Part shown: piece after piece, positions 10,920 through 19,588 of the stretch
Numbering within the stretch: position 1 is the stretch's first letter
Layout of the letters: every line of letters starts with the position of its first letter
Origin: UBA1858 sp965262455
GTDB taxonomy: Bacteria; Pseudomonadota; Gammaproteobacteria; UBA4575
DNA length: 64,000 nt
Reading direction: 5' to 3'
Assembly: GCA_965262455.1 (NCBI GenBank)
Contig: CBDHFH010000008.1
Coordinates: forward strand, 1-64,000
Made by a program: the position numbers and the translations under genes
Notes under the pieces: model-generated
Told to the model about the DNA's origin: nothing
Database searches by the model: none
The model's input: only the letters and a program-made list of their open reading frames with translations

Positions 10920-10948
10920 TTGGTAATTAACATTAACTTGGTTTATAT
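10920..10948 (+). promoter_or_regulatory. Possible tuf promoter
   Basis: TTGGTA (10920-10925), a 17-base spacer and TTATAT (10943-10948) lie in the fusA-tuf gap, about 20 bases before the tuf start. A GAGGTAGAG ribosome-binding sequence follows. A separate tuf promoter is known in other bacteria, but this match is only moderate, and the leader would be very short. Confidence 0.35.
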
Positions 10949-10967
10949 ATTTAAGAGGTAGAGATCG

Positions 10968-12158
10968 ATGTCAAAGGAGAAGTTTGAACGTACGAAGCCA
11001 CATGTAAATGTGGGGACGATAGGCCACGTGGACCATGGCAAGACGACGTTAACGGCGGCGTTAACGAAGGTGTCAGCGGAAGCACAAGGGGGCGAGTTCA
11101 AGGATTATGGCGACATTGATAATGCGCCAGAAGAACGCGAGCGCGGGATCACGATCGCAACCGCACACGTGGAGTATGAAACAGAGAAGCGCCACTATGC
11201 ACACGTTGACTGTCCTGGGCACGCGGATTATGTGAAGAACATGATCACGGGTGCCGCGCAGATGGACGGAGCGATCTTGGTGTGTTCAGCGGCGGACGGG
11301 CCAATGCCACAAACACGTGAGCATATTCTGTTGTCCCGTCAGGTGGGTGTGCCTTATATCGTGGTGTATATGAACAAGGCGGACCAGGTGGATGACGAAG
11401 AGCTGCTAGAACTGGTCGAGATGGAGATCCGTGATTTACTTTCCAGTTATGACTTTCCAGGCGATGACACCCCGATTGTTACCGGGTCGGCATTAAAAGC
11501 ATTAGAAGGGGATACCTCCGAGATTGGAACGCCGTCGATCATTAAATTGCTCGAAGAGATGGATGCGTACATACCGGAGCCAGAGCGTGCGATTGACGGC
11601 GATTACTTGATGCCGGTGGAAGACGTGTTTTCAATATCAGGGCGCGGCACGGTAGTGACGGGCAGGATTGAGCGCGGCATTATCAAGGTCGGTGAAGAAG
11701 TGGAGATAGTGGGCATTAAAGAGACCACCAAGACGACCTGTACTGGGGTGGAGATGTTCCGCAAATTATTGGACGAAGGACGCGCGGGAGACAACGTCGG
11801 GATTTTGCTACGCGGCACCAAGCGTGATGAAGTGGAACGTGGGCAGGTGTTATGTAAGCCAGGCAGCATTACGCCGCACACGAAGTTTGAAGCAGAGGTG
11901 TACATATTGTCGAAGGATGAAGGAGGCCGTCATACGCCATTTTTCAATGGATATCGCCCACAGTTTTACTTCAGGACCACGGATGTGACGGGGGCATGTG
12001 AGTTGCCGGATGGCGTGGAGATGGTGATGCCGGGTGATAACGTGAAGATGGAAGTGAGCATGATAGCGCCGATTGCGATGGAAGAGGGGTTACGCTTTGC
12101 GATTCGCGAGGGTGGCCGTACGGTAGGTGCGGGTGTAGTCTCAAAAATCATCGAATAA
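10968..12158 (+). CDS. tuf: Elongation factor Tu
   Basis: EF-Tu delivers aminoacyl-tRNA to the ribosome. The P loop GHVDHGKTTL is near residue 19, with DCPGHADY near 81 and NKADQVDD (the NKxD motif) near 136. The 396 residues match the family. Codon choice differs from its neighbours: it favours codons ending in G or C (GCG, ACG, GTG, ATC), and three sampled 60-base lines (11041, 11101, 11641) hold 35, 32 and 37 G/C, against 24 and 29 in single samples from fusA and rpsJ. This may reflect gene conversion with a second tuf copy outside the window, or expression-driven codon bias. Confidence 0.99.
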   Translation: MSKEKFERTKPHVNVGTIGHVDHGKTTLTAALTKVSAEAQGGEFKDYGDIDNAPEERERGITIATAHVEYETEKRHYAHVDCPGHADYVKNMITGAAQMDGAILVCSAADGPMPQTREHILLSRQVGVPYIVVYMNKADQVDDEELLELVEMEIRDLLSSYDFPGDDTPIVTGSALKALEGDTSEIGTPSIIKLLEEMDAYIPEPERAIDGDYLMPVEDVFSISGRGTVVTGRIERGIIKVGEEVEIVGIKETTKTTCTGVEMFRKLLDEGRAGDNVGILLRGTKRDEVERGQVLCKPGSITPHTKFEAEVYILSKDEGGRHTPFFNGYRPQFYFRTTDVTGACELPDGVEMVMPGDNVKMEVSMIAPIAMEEGLRFAIREGGRTVGAGVVSKIIE

Positions 12159-12253
12159 GATAGGTAGCGAAGCAGATAACGGGGTTAATTATTTTGTGCC
12201 TTGTTTTCAACGACCTTGCTACGCGCTGAAACTAATTAAATTGAGAAAATAGA

Positions 12254-12568
12254 ATGTCAGAAAGTCAACGAATTCGAATCAGGTTAAAAGCATTTGATCA
12301 TCGTTTAATAGATCGATCTGCAAGTGAGATTGTGCAAACAGCCAAGCGCACTGGTGCCAGAGTAAAGGGGCCAATCCCATTGCCGACACGTAAAGAGCGA
12401 TTCACCGTGTTAATTTCTCCGCATGTGGATAAAAATGCCCGCGACCAATATGAGATCCGTACGCATAAGCGCATTATGGATATCGTGGACCCAACTGATA
12501 AAACCGTCGATGCTTTAATGAAGCTCGACTTGGCTGCTGGAGTCGACGTTCAGATCAAACTCAATTGA
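12254..12568 (+). CDS. rpsJ: 30S ribosomal protein S10 / NusE
   Basis: S10 is a 30S head protein and, as NusE, part of the transcription antitermination complex. The 104 residues contain the conserved IRIRLKAFDHRLID N-terminus and the THKR motif near residue 70. It lies 95 bases after tuf and 230 bases before rplC. In most gammaproteobacteria it opens the S10 operon. Here a separate promoter appears to lie after it, so it may be transcribed with the str genes. Confidence 0.99.
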   Translation: MSESQRIRIRLKAFDHRLIDRSASEIVQTAKRTGARVKGPIPLPTRKERFTVLISPHVDKNARDQYEIRTHKRIMDIVDPTDKTVDALMKLDLAAGVDVQIKLN

Positions 12569-12637
12569 TCTGTCATATAGGGGCTATTTTTTTATTATTT
12601 GTCACTGAAATAAAAGGATAAATTTTAAAAAAAGCGG

Positions 12638-12665
12638 TTTCCTATTTCGGCAAATTCTGTAATAA
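12638..12665 (+). promoter_or_regulatory. Probable promoter of the rplC-led S10 operon
   Basis: A weak -35 (TTTCCT, 12638-12643), a 16-base spacer and TAATAA (12660-12665) are followed by TTCGCGGCTTCCT. That downstream stretch is also found after the rpsM promoter at 23312, which is the main support for this call. The predicted transcript start is about 12672-12674. Confidence 0.55.
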
Positions 12666-12678
12666 TTCGCGGCTTCCT

Positions 12679-12711
12679 GTGGCCCGGACAAGCATCGCTT
12701 GCCCGGGCCAC
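12679..12711 (+). promoter_or_regulatory. GC-rich 15-bp hairpin in the rplC leader
   Basis: GTGGCCCGGACAAGC (12679-12693) pairs with GCTTGCCCGGGCCAC (12697-12711) in 14 of 15 positions around a 3-base loop. No T-run follows, so it is not an intrinsic terminator. It begins a few bases after the predicted transcription start. In E. coli L4 represses the S10 operon through leader hairpins, but there they precede rpsJ; the role here is unknown. Confidence 0.7.
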
Positions 12712-12798
12712 ATTCGCGATGCATGAACGAAAGCAATAAATAGCAACTTTAAGCAAACTGTTAGCCAGATTGCTTGAGAAATAATAGAGATTAGATAA

Positions 12799-13437
12799 AT
12801 GCCTTTAGGTGTAGTTGGTAAAAAAGTGGGTATGACACGTGTGTTCACAGAAGATGGTGCCTCAGTGCCTGTCACTGTATTGCATGTCGATAGCAATCGC
12901 GTGACCCAGCTAAAACAACAAGAAAGTGATGGTTATAGCGCTGTCCAGGTCGCTTATGGTGCGCGTAAGCCTTCACGAGTAAATAAAGCACTTACTGGTC
13001 ATTACGCTAAAGCCAGTGTCGCTTCAGGCGAGGGTATGTATGAGTTTCGTTTGGCTGACGGTGATGAAATAGAGCTTGAATTAGGCGCTGAAATCAAAGC
13101 CGACTTGTTTGAAGAAGGCCAAAAAGTCCAAGTGACGGGAATTTCCAAAGGTAAAGGATTTGCCGGAACAATTAAGCGACATAACTTTCGTGGTCAGGAT
13201 GCGACGCATGGTAACTCGATATCACACCGAGTGCCTGGATCAACGGGGATGTGTCAAACACCCGGTCGAGTTTTTAAAGGCAAGAAAATGGCTGGGCATA
13301 TGGGTAATGAGCGAGTCAGCACGAAAAACTTAACTATTGTTAGAGTGGATACTGATAGGGATTTAATTTTAATCAAAGGGGCTATACCAGGTGCAAAAGG
13401 TGGCCGTGTGATTGTTAAGCCTTTAGGTAATGCATAA
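12799..13437 (+). CDS. rplC: 50S ribosomal protein L3
   Basis: L3 is an early assembly protein whose long loop reaches the peptidyl-transferase centre. The 212 residues include the loop HGNSISHRVPGSTG followed by CQTPGRVFKGKKMAGHMG, which contains the glutamine region methylated by PrmB in E. coli. It is probably the first gene of its transcript, 88 bases after the leader hairpin. rplD follows after 32 bases. Confidence 0.99.
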   Translation: MPLGVVGKKVGMTRVFTEDGASVPVTVLHVDSNRVTQLKQQESDGYSAVQVAYGARKPSRVNKALTGHYAKASVASGEGMYEFRLADGDEIELELGAEIKADLFEEGQKVQVTGISKGKGFAGTIKRHNFRGQDATHGNSISHRVPGSTGMCQTPGRVFKGKKMAGHMGNERVSTKNLTIVRVDTDRDLILIKGAIPGAKGGRVIVKPLGNA

Positions 13438-13469
13438 CAAATTAGTGCATAAAAATATTTGTATAAATT

Positions 13470-14078
13470 ATGAAACTTGATATTAAAAACGGTAGTTCAA
13501 TAGACGTATCAGATGATACGTTTGGCCGTGAATTCAACGAGACACTGGTGCACCAGGCAGTGACTGCCTATTTGGCAGGATCTCGTTCGGGTACAAAAGC
13601 ACAAAAGAATCGCTCTGCTGTGAAAGGTGGTGGCGCTAAGCCGTGGAGACAGAAAGGAACAGGTCGCGCACGTGCAGGAACAACGCGTGGACCGATCTGG
13701 CGAAGTGGTGGTGTTACTTTCGCTGCACAGCCCCGCGGTTATAAGCAGAAGATCAATAAGAAAATGGTACGCGCAGCATATTCGTCAATATTCTCGGAGT
13801 TAATACGTTTAGAACGATTACATGTTGTTGATGAATTTAAAGCTGAATCACCAAAAACAAAAGACATGCTGGCACGACTTGAAAAGATAGGTGTGAAGTC
13901 AGCATACATCATTGTTGGCGATGAAAAGTCTGACGAGAACTTATATCTCTCAGCGCGCAACCTTAACTATGTTGATGTCGATGAAGCTAGCAGTATTAAC
14001 CCGGTAAGCTTAATTAAATATGAACATGTGGTGATTACTGAAGATGCAATCAAAGAAGTAGAGGAGTGGTTGCAATGA
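13470..14078 (+). CDS. rplD: 50S ribosomal protein L4
   Basis: L4 lines the nascent-peptide exit tunnel. In E. coli it also represses the S10 operon. The 202 residues contain the tunnel loop KPWRQKGTGRARAGT followed by RGPIWRSGG near residues 60-85. The last codons overlap the rplW start in an ATGA arrangement. Confidence 0.99.
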   Translation: MKLDIKNGSSIDVSDDTFGREFNETLVHQAVTAYLAGSRSGTKAQKNRSAVKGGGAKPWRQKGTGRARAGTTRGPIWRSGGVTFAAQPRGYKQKINKKMVRAAYSSIFSELIRLERLHVVDEFKAESPKTKDMLARLEKIGVKSAYIIVGDEKSDENLYLSARNLNYVDVDEASSINPVSLIKYEHVVITEDAIKEVEEWLQ

Positions 14079-14383
14079 GTCAGGTGGTAGGAATGGAGCG
14101 CTTATCACAAGTATTAATCGCGCCACATGTATCAGAAAAGTCGGCAATATTGGCTGATAGTGCTAGCCAGCATGTGTTTAAAGTATTGCCAAATGCGAGC
14201 AAGCAAGAAATTAAAAATGCTGTCGAGCAATTATTTCAAGTCAAAGTCGCGTCAGTGCGCACTGTCAATGTTCGCGGCAAGAATAAACGCTTTGGTCGAG
14301 TAATGGGTAAACGAAGCGATTGGAAAAAAGCGTATGTTCGTCTCGAAGATGGACATGATATTGATTTCACTGGAATGGAATAG
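14075..14383 (+). CDS. rplW: 50S ribosomal protein L23
   Basis: L23 lies at the tunnel exit and docks trigger factor and SRP. I chose the ATG at 14075, which overlaps the rplD stop (ATGA) and has GAGGAG 8 bases upstream. This gives 102 residues beginning MSQVVGMERLSQVL. An upstream GTG at 14066 lacks this support. The core APHVSEKS and RRSDWKKAYV-type motif are present. Confidence 0.98.
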   Translation: MSQVVGMERLSQVLIAPHVSEKSAILADSASQHVFKVLPNASKQEIKNAVEQLFQVKVASVRTVNVRGKNKRFGRVMGKRSDWKKAYVRLEDGHDIDFTGME

Positions 14384-14385
14384 TA

Positions 14386-15213
14386 ATGGCAGTCGTAAAA
14401 TCAAAACCAACTTCTCCAGGACGACGCTTCCAAGTAAGAGTTGTTTCTAAAGATTTGCATACTGGTGAACCGGTAAAATCTTTAGTAGAAAAGAAATCCA
14501 AATCAGGTGGTCGTAACAACTTAGGGCGCATCACGACACGTCATCGTGGCGGTGGTCATAAACAACGATACAGATCAATTGATTTTAAACGTGATAAAGA
14601 TGGAATACCTGCTGTAGTTGAGCGTCTGGAGTATGATCCAAACCGAACTGCACATCTTGCACTATTAAAATATGCTGATGGCGAACGCCGTTACATCATT
14701 GCACCTAAAGGGGTTAAAGCGAATGATGCCATTATTTCAGGTTCGCAATCACCGATTAAGCCGGGGAACACACTGCCACTGAGAAGTATTCCTGTGGGTA
14801 CTGTTGTTCATTGCATCGAACTTAAGCCAGGCAAAGGCGCACAAATTGCGCGAAGCGCCGGTGCGGCAGTGCAGCTAGTAGCACGGGAGGGAGCACATGC
14901 AACCCTTAGGTTGCGTTCTGGCGAAATGAGAAAAGTACTTTCTGATTGTCGTGCGACTATTGGCGAAGTGGGTAACTCAGAACATAACCTTAGAAAGCTT
15001 GGTAAAGCGGGTGCCAGTCGCTGGCGTGGAGTTAAGCCAACTGTGCGTGGTGTGGCAATGAACCCCATTGACCATCCGCATGGGGGTGGTGAAGGTCGAA
15101 CCTCTGGTGGTCGTCATCCTGTATCTCCCTGGGGGATGCCAACCAAAGGCTTTAAAACGCGCAAGAATAAGCGTACCGATAATATGATCGTGCGCCGCAG
15201 AAACAAAAAATAA
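14386..15213 (+). CDS. rplB: 50S ribosomal protein L2
   Basis: L2 is required for subunit association and peptidyl-transferase assembly. The 275 residues contain the N-terminal RNA-binding core with the RHRGGGHKQRYR stretch and the C-terminal NPIDHPHGGGEGRTSGG motif, which carries the conserved histidine near residue 230. It begins 3 bases after the rplW stop. Confidence 0.99.
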   Translation: MAVVKSKPTSPGRRFQVRVVSKDLHTGEPVKSLVEKKSKSGGRNNLGRITTRHRGGGHKQRYRSIDFKRDKDGIPAVVERLEYDPNRTAHLALLKYADGERRYIIAPKGVKANDAIISGSQSPIKPGNTLPLRSIPVGTVVHCIELKPGKGAQIARSAGAAVQLVAREGAHATLRLRSGEMRKVLSDCRATIGEVGNSEHNLRKLGKAGASRWRGVKPTVRGVAMNPIDHPHGGGEGRTSGGRHPVSPWGMPTKGFKTRKNKRTDNMIVRRRNKK

Positions 15214-15228
15214 TACGAGGACATAACG

Positions 15229-15501
15229 TTGCCAAGATCATTACGCAAAGGACCTCATATCGATCATCATCTTGCCAAGAAAGTGCAAGTGGCGATAGAG
15301 AACAACGATCGCAAACCCATAAAAACATGGTCGCGTCGGTCTATGGTTTCACCGGAAATGGTGGGTTTAACTATCGCGGTACACAATGGCCGCCAACATG
15401 TCCCAGTACTGGTGTCAGAAAACATGGTAGGCCATAAACTAGGTGAATTTGCTGCAACCCGAACATTTAAAGGGCATGCAGGCGATAAAAAAGCAAAGTA
15501 A
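15229..15501 (+). CDS. rpsS: 30S ribosomal protein S19
   Basis: S19 is in the 30S head and contacts the B1a bridge region. The only start that gives the standard PRSLRKGPHID N-terminus is a TTG at 15229, with ACGAGGA upstream. A TTG start is uncommon for a highly expressed ribosomal gene. At 90 residues it is close to the family length (about 92). Confidence 0.98.
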   Translation: MPRSLRKGPHIDHHLAKKVQVAIENNDRKPIKTWSRRSMVSPEMVGLTIAVHNGRQHVPVLVSENMVGHKLGEFAATRTFKGHAGDKKAK

Positions 15502-15525
15502 TCGCTAAATAAGAAGAGTTTTATT

Positions 15526-15861
15526 ATGGAAGTTTCAGCAAAGTTAAAACATATCAATATTTCGGCGCAAAAATGCCGACTCGTTGCCGATCAAATTCGC
15601 GGTCTCGATGTCAGTCGAGCGGTAGAAATATTGGAATTTAGCCCAAAGAAAGCTTCCCATATTGTGAAGAAAGTATTGGACTCTGCAATCGCTAATGCAG
15701 AGCACAATGAGGGTGCCGACATTGACGAATTAAAAGTAACAAAAATATTTGTTGATGAAGGCCGCACCCAAAGACGTTTTCAGGCACGTGCCAAAGGCCG
15801 TGCATGTAAAATTTTAAAAAGAAGCAGTCATTTAACAGTGACTGTAGGTGACGATCGATAA
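15526..15861 (+). CDS. rplV: 50S ribosomal protein L22
   Basis: L22 has a long beta-hairpin in the exit tunnel, where macrolide-resistance mutations occur. The 111 residues begin MEVSAKLKHINISAQKCRLV, a family hallmark, and end with the RAKGRACKILKRSSH hairpin region and a short tail. A 64-base gap separates it from rpsC. Confidence 0.99.
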   Translation: MEVSAKLKHINISAQKCRLVADQIRGLDVSRAVEILEFSPKKASHIVKKVLDSAIANAEHNEGADIDELKVTKIFVDEGRTQRRFQARAKGRACKILKRSSHLTVTVGDDR

Positions 15862-15925
15862 AGCTTATTGCTGGCATTGATAGTTTGAGTTAACCGAGCT
15901 ACGTAAAACAGAGTATTAATATCCG

Positions 15926-16615
15926 ATGGGACAAAAAGTACATCCAACTGGTTTTAGATTAGGTATCGCAACAGACTGGACCTCGAAATGGTATGCAGAA
16001 GGAACAGACTATGCGAAGTTTCTAAACAGTGATTTAGAAATTCGTAAATATCTCAAGGACAAGCTTTCACAAGCATCTGTCAGTCGCATTCAGATTGATC
16101 GTCCAGCTCGAGCTGCTTTTGTTGTCATTCACACAGCACGGCCAGGTATTGTGATTGGTAAAAAAGGTGAAGATGTTGAAGCGTTAAGAAAAGAAATTGC
16201 GCGCCGCATGGACCTCAATATCAATAACGTAAAAATTAATATTGAAGAAATTCGCAAGCCAGAAATTGATGCGCAACTGGTGTCTGAAAGTGTTGCTCAA
16301 CAATTAGAGCGCCGCATAATGTTTCGACGTGCAATGAAACGCGCTGTAAGTAATGCCATGCGTTTGGGCGCTTTAGGCGTGAAGATAAATGTTTCAGGTC
16401 GTCTGAATGGTGCAGAGATTGCGCGTGCTGAATGGTACCGGGAAGGACGTGTGCCATTGCATACATTACGCGCTGATATTGATTATGGCTTTGCTGAAGC
16501 GCTTACTACTTATGGAATTATTGGTATTAAGACTTGGATTTTCAAAGGTGAAGTATTCGACCTTGAAAGTAAAAACAGTGAAGAGTTACCCGAAGCAAAA
16601 CGAGCCAGCGCATAG
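15926..16615 (+). CDS. rpsC: 30S ribosomal protein S3
   Basis: S3 forms part of the mRNA entry site and its helicase function. The 229 residues show the MGQKVHPTGFRLGI N-terminus, the KH domain with the IVIGKKGEDVE loop near residue 75, and the C-terminal RAEWYREGRVPLHTLRADID block. Confidence 0.99.
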   Translation: MGQKVHPTGFRLGIATDWTSKWYAEGTDYAKFLNSDLEIRKYLKDKLSQASVSRIQIDRPARAAFVVIHTARPGIVIGKKGEDVEALRKEIARRMDLNINNVKINIEEIRKPEIDAQLVSESVAQQLERRIMFRRAMKRAVSNAMRLGALGVKINVSGRLNGAEIARAEWYREGRVPLHTLRADIDYGFAEALTTYGIIGIKTWIFKGEVFDLESKNSEELPEAKRASA

Positions 16616-16650
16616 CTTGTATTGAATGACTCAAGAATAAGGAATACACC

Positions 16651-17064
16651 GTGTTACAACCAAAGAAAACCAAATTTCGCAAGCAACAAAAAGGGCGCAA
16701 TCGCGGCCTTGCGTTAAATGGTAACAAGGTAAGTTTTGGTGATTTTGGCCTTAAGGCTGTCGGCCGTGGACGACTCACTGCAAGACAAATTGAGGCTGCA
16801 CGTAGAGCCATGACGCGTCATGTGAAACGTGGAGGAAAAATCTGGATTCGTATTTTCCCTGATGTGCCTGTCACTAAGAAGCCGTTAGAAGTGAGACAGG
16901 GTAAAGGTAAGGGTAACGTTGAATATTGGGTGGCTAAAATACAGCCCGGCAAAATGTTATACGAGATGGAAGGCGTACCAGAAGAGTTAGCCCGAGAAGC
17001 ATTTAAGTTAGCTGCAGCTAAGCTTCCAATTCAAACGGCATTCGTGACCAGGACAATAATGTAA
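16651..17064 (+). CDS. rplP: 50S ribosomal protein L16
   Basis: L16 is near the A site and is needed for tRNA accommodation. It starts with GTG at 16651, giving MLQPKKTKFRKQQKGRNRG. The 137 residues include the GRxxLTARQIEAARRA and KGKGNVEYWVA motifs. Its TAA stop shares one base with the rpmC ATG. Confidence 0.99.
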   Translation: MLQPKKTKFRKQQKGRNRGLALNGNKVSFGDFGLKAVGRGRLTARQIEAARRAMTRHVKRGGKIWIRIFPDVPVTKKPLEVRQGKGKGNVEYWVAKIQPGKMLYEMEGVPEELAREAFKLAAAKLPIQTAFVTRTIM

Positions 17065-17252
17065 TGAAAGCAGCAGAACTTCGCGCCAAAAGCGAAACAG
17101 AATTAAAAGATGAATTGGTTGAATTGCGTAAAGAGCAGTTCAAATTGCGTATGCAGTACTCGATGGGTCAAGCCAGTCGCAATCATGAATTCTCAAGAAT
17201 TAGGAAAGATATTGCACGTATTAAAACCGTGCTCAATGAACAAAGTGCTTAG
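17064..17252 (+). CDS. rpmC: 50S ribosomal protein L29
   Basis: L29 is a small helical-hairpin protein near the tunnel exit. The 62 residues (MKAAELRAKSETELKDEL onward) match the family. The start overlaps the rplP stop by one base (TAATG), which implies translational coupling. Confidence 0.98.
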   Translation: MKAAELRAKSETELKDELVELRKEQFKLRMQYSMGQASRNHEFSRIRKDIARIKTVLNEQSA

Positions 17253-17288
17253 TAATCAATGCGCGCTAAGGTAACAAATTAGAAGACT

Positions 17289-17555
17289 ATGGAAAACCAA
17301 GATAAAACAATACGCACAGTGCAAGGCAAAGTCGTTAGCAACAAGATGGATAAATCTATTGTTGTGTTGACCGAGCGACGCGAAAAGCACCCAATCTATG
17401 GGAAATTTGTAAGCAAGTCTTCAAAGATACATGCGCATGATGAAAACAATCAGTGCTCAATCGGTGATGTGGTGACAATAAAAGAGTGTCGCCCAATCTC
17501 GAAAACAAAGTCCTGGACTTTGGTGGAAGTAGTGACTCCAAGCGTTGCTGGCTAA
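17289..17555 (+). CDS. rpsQ: 30S ribosomal protein S17
   Basis: S17 is an OB-fold protein that binds 16S rRNA early in assembly. The 88 residues include the VVSNKMDKSIVV and HPIYGKFV motifs and the GDVVTIKECRPISKTKSW core. It ends the S10-type gene series; rplN, the first spc-type gene, follows after 14 bases. Confidence 0.99.
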   Translation: MENQDKTIRTVQGKVVSNKMDKSIVVLTERREKHPIYGKFVSKSSKIHAHDENNQCSIGDVVTIKECRPISKTKSWTLVEVVTPSVAG

Positions 17556-17569
17556 CTAGAGGATTAATC

Positions 17570-17938
17570 ATGATACAGATGCAATCAAATCTCGATGTGG
17601 CTGACAACAGCGGAGCGCGTCGTATTCAATGTATTAAAGTCTTGGGTGGATCGCATCGAAGATATGCAGGAATTGGTGACATTATTAAAGTCAGCGTTAA
17701 AGACGCGATACCTCGTGGCAAAGTGAAAAAAGGTGAGGTGTATAACGCAGTGGTGGTTAGAACTGCAAAGGGTGTAAGACGCCCAGATGGATCTTTAATA
17801 CGCTTTGATGGTAACGCAGCGGTGCTACTTAATGCGCAATTGCAGCCAATAGGGACACGTATATTTGGTCCTGTGACACGTGAGTTGCGTACAGAGAAAT
17901 TTATGAAAATTATTTCTCTTGCACCAGAAGTACTATAA
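17570..17938 (+). CDS. rplN: 50S ribosomal protein L14
   Basis: L14 lies at the subunit interface. I chose the ATG at 17570 (MIQMQSNLDVADNSGAR), with AGAGGA upstream. It gives 122 residues, matching the family (about 123). A longer frame reaching back to 17486 runs inside rpsQ and is not the real start. Confidence 0.99.
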   Translation: MIQMQSNLDVADNSGARRIQCIKVLGGSHRRYAGIGDIIKVSVKDAIPRGKVKKGEVYNAVVVRTAKGVRRPDGSLIRFDGNAAVLLNAQLQPIGTRIFGPVTRELRTEKFMKIISLAPEVL

Positions 17939-17966
17939 ACAAGAAAGTGCAATAAAAGTTGTAGAT

Positions 17967-18284
17967 ATGAATAAGATTAAAAAAGGTGATGAAGTCATTG
18001 TTAACTGCGGCAAGGATAAAGGCCGTCGCGGTACTGTGACGCAAGTACTTACAGATGGGCGTGTACTTGTTGATGGCATTAACATGGTTAAAAAGGCGCA
18101 AAAGCCAAACCCTAATGCGGGCATCACTGGTGGAATTATTGATAAAGAAATGCCACTAGATCGTTCCAATGTCATGTTATTTAACCCGGCAACAGGTAAA
18201 GGCGATCGCGTGGGCATCAAAGTATTGGAAGACAATACCAAGGTGCGCTATTTCAAATCTAACGGTGAAGTGGTGGATGTGTAA
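17967..18284 (+). CDS. rplX: 50S ribosomal protein L24
   Basis: L24 initiates 50S assembly. The ATG at 17967 gives MNKIKKGDEVIVNCGKDKG with the KOW motif and 105 residues, as expected. An upstream in-frame start at 17919 would overlap rplN and adds sequence not seen in the family. Its TAA stop overlaps the rplE ATG by one base. Confidence 0.98.
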   Translation: MNKIKKGDEVIVNCGKDKGRRGTVTQVLTDGRVLVDGINMVKKAQKPNPNAGITGGIIDKEMPLDRSNVMLFNPATGKGDRVGIKVLEDNTKVRYFKSNGEVVDV

Positions 18285-18823
18285 TGGCTAGGCTACAACA
18301 ATTTTACAATGACACTGTAAGAACTCAGTTAATGGAGAAGTTCTCGTACAAAAACCCAATGCAAGTACCTCGTATTGAGAAAATAACCTTGAATATGGGA
18401 TTGGGAGAAGCAACTAAAGATAAAAAAGTTATTGAGCATGCATTGTCAGATATGGCAAAAATATCAGGTCAGAAAGCGGTTGTAACACTTTCTCGTAAGT
18501 CTATCGCAGGATTTAATATTCGTGATGATTGGCCCATTGGCTGTAAAGTCACCTTACGCCATTTACGTATGTATGAGTTTCTAGATCGTTTGATCAATAT
18601 TGCTATTCCACGTATTCGTGATTTCCGTGGTATCAGTGGTCGCGCATTTGATGGACGAGGTAATTACAACATGGGTGTAAAAGAACAGATTATATTCCCT
18701 GAAATTGATTACGATAAAATTGATGCGATTCGTGGAATGGACATTGCCATTACTACCAGCGCACCAACTGATGAAGAAGCAAAAGCATTACTAGAAGCTT
18801 TCAGTTTTCCGTTTAAAAATTAA
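18284..18823 (+). CDS. rplE: 50S ribosomal protein L5
   Basis: L5 binds 5S rRNA and forms the B1b bridge with S13. The 179 residues equal the E. coli length and contain PRIEKITLNMGLGEA near residue 30 and the RDFRGISGRAFDGRGNYNMG block. The start overlaps the rplX stop (TAATG). Confidence 0.99.
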   Translation: MARLQQFYNDTVRTQLMEKFSYKNPMQVPRIEKITLNMGLGEATKDKKVIEHALSDMAKISGQKAVVTLSRKSIAGFNIRDDWPIGCKVTLRHLRMYEFLDRLINIAIPRIRDFRGISGRAFDGRGNYNMGVKEQIIFPEIDYDKIDAIRGMDIAITTSAPTDEEAKALLEAFSFPFKN

Positions 18824-18859
18824 ACAAGTTACACGATAGAAGAATTAGAGGCATTACTC

Positions 18860-19165
18860 ATGGCAAAAGCATCTATGGTTCAACGCGAGATTAAGCGAGC
18901 AAGAACTGTAAAAAAATTTGAGAAGAAGCGTGCAGCACTCAAAGCAATTATAAATAGTGCTACCGCTGATTATGAGGAAAAAGAAATCGCTGCATTAAAG
19001 CTGCAAAAGATGCCGCGTAATGCAATGCCTGTAAGACAGAGAAATCGTTGCAATATCACAGGTCGTCCTCATGGGTATTACCGTAAGTTTGGTCTAGGGC
19101 GTAATAAATTACGAGAAGCCGCTATGCGGGGTGATATCCCAGGCTTAGTTAAGGCAAGTTGGTAA
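18860..19165 (+). CDS. rpsN: 30S ribosomal protein S14, long zinc-free form
   Basis: S14 is a 30S head protein. At 101 residues this is the long form, which lacks the CxxC zinc ribbon of the short paralog. The RNRCNITGRPHGYYRKFGL signature is near residues 59-77. AGAGG lies upstream of the ATG. Confidence 0.98.
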   Translation: MAKASMVQREIKRARTVKKFEKKRAALKAIINSATADYEEKEIAALKLQKMPRNAMPVRQRNRCNITGRPHGYYRKFGLGRNKLREAAMRGDIPGLVKASW

Positions 19166-19177
19166 AGGTAAGATGCT

Positions 19178-19573
19178 ATGAGTATGAGTGATCCAATTGC
19201 GGATATGTTGACACGCATTAGAAATGGACAGAGTGCGGATAAAGTTAGCGTAACTATGCCAACGTCTAAATATAAGCAGTCCATTGCTGCGGTATTGAAA
19301 GATGAAGGATACATCTCGGATTGGCGAGTAGAAGGTGAAGGGGTTAAAAAAGATCTCGTTATCGACCTTAAATACTACATGGGTAAACCTGTCATTGAAA
19401 AAATTCAAAAAGTCAGCCGACCTGGGTTAAGAATTTATAAAAGCGCGGAAGAACTTCCACGAGTCATTGGTGGGATGGGAATCGCAATCATATCAACATC
19501 AAAAGGTATGATGACTGACCGCACTGCTAGAGAAAATGGGCAGGGTGGTGAAGTTATTTGCACTGTTGAATAA
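19178..19573 (+). CDS. rpsH: 30S ribosomal protein S8
   Basis: S8 binds the central domain of 16S rRNA. In E. coli it represses the spc operon at the rplE translation start. The 131 residues show MSMSDPIADMLTRIRNGQ and the C-terminal STSKGMMTDRTARE motif. Confidence 0.99.
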   Translation: MSMSDPIADMLTRIRNGQSADKVSVTMPTSKYKQSIAAVLKDEGYISDWRVEGEGVKKDLVIDLKYYMGKPVIEKIQKVSRPGLRIYKSAEELPRVIGGMGIAIISTSKGMMTDRTARENGQGGEVICTVE

Positions 19574-19588
19574 ATATAGAAGTTAGTT

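Noticed and set aside
12569..12600. Terminator after rpsJ
   Set aside because: A run of seven T exists, but the preceding stem is only 4 bp (ATAG/CTAT), too weak.
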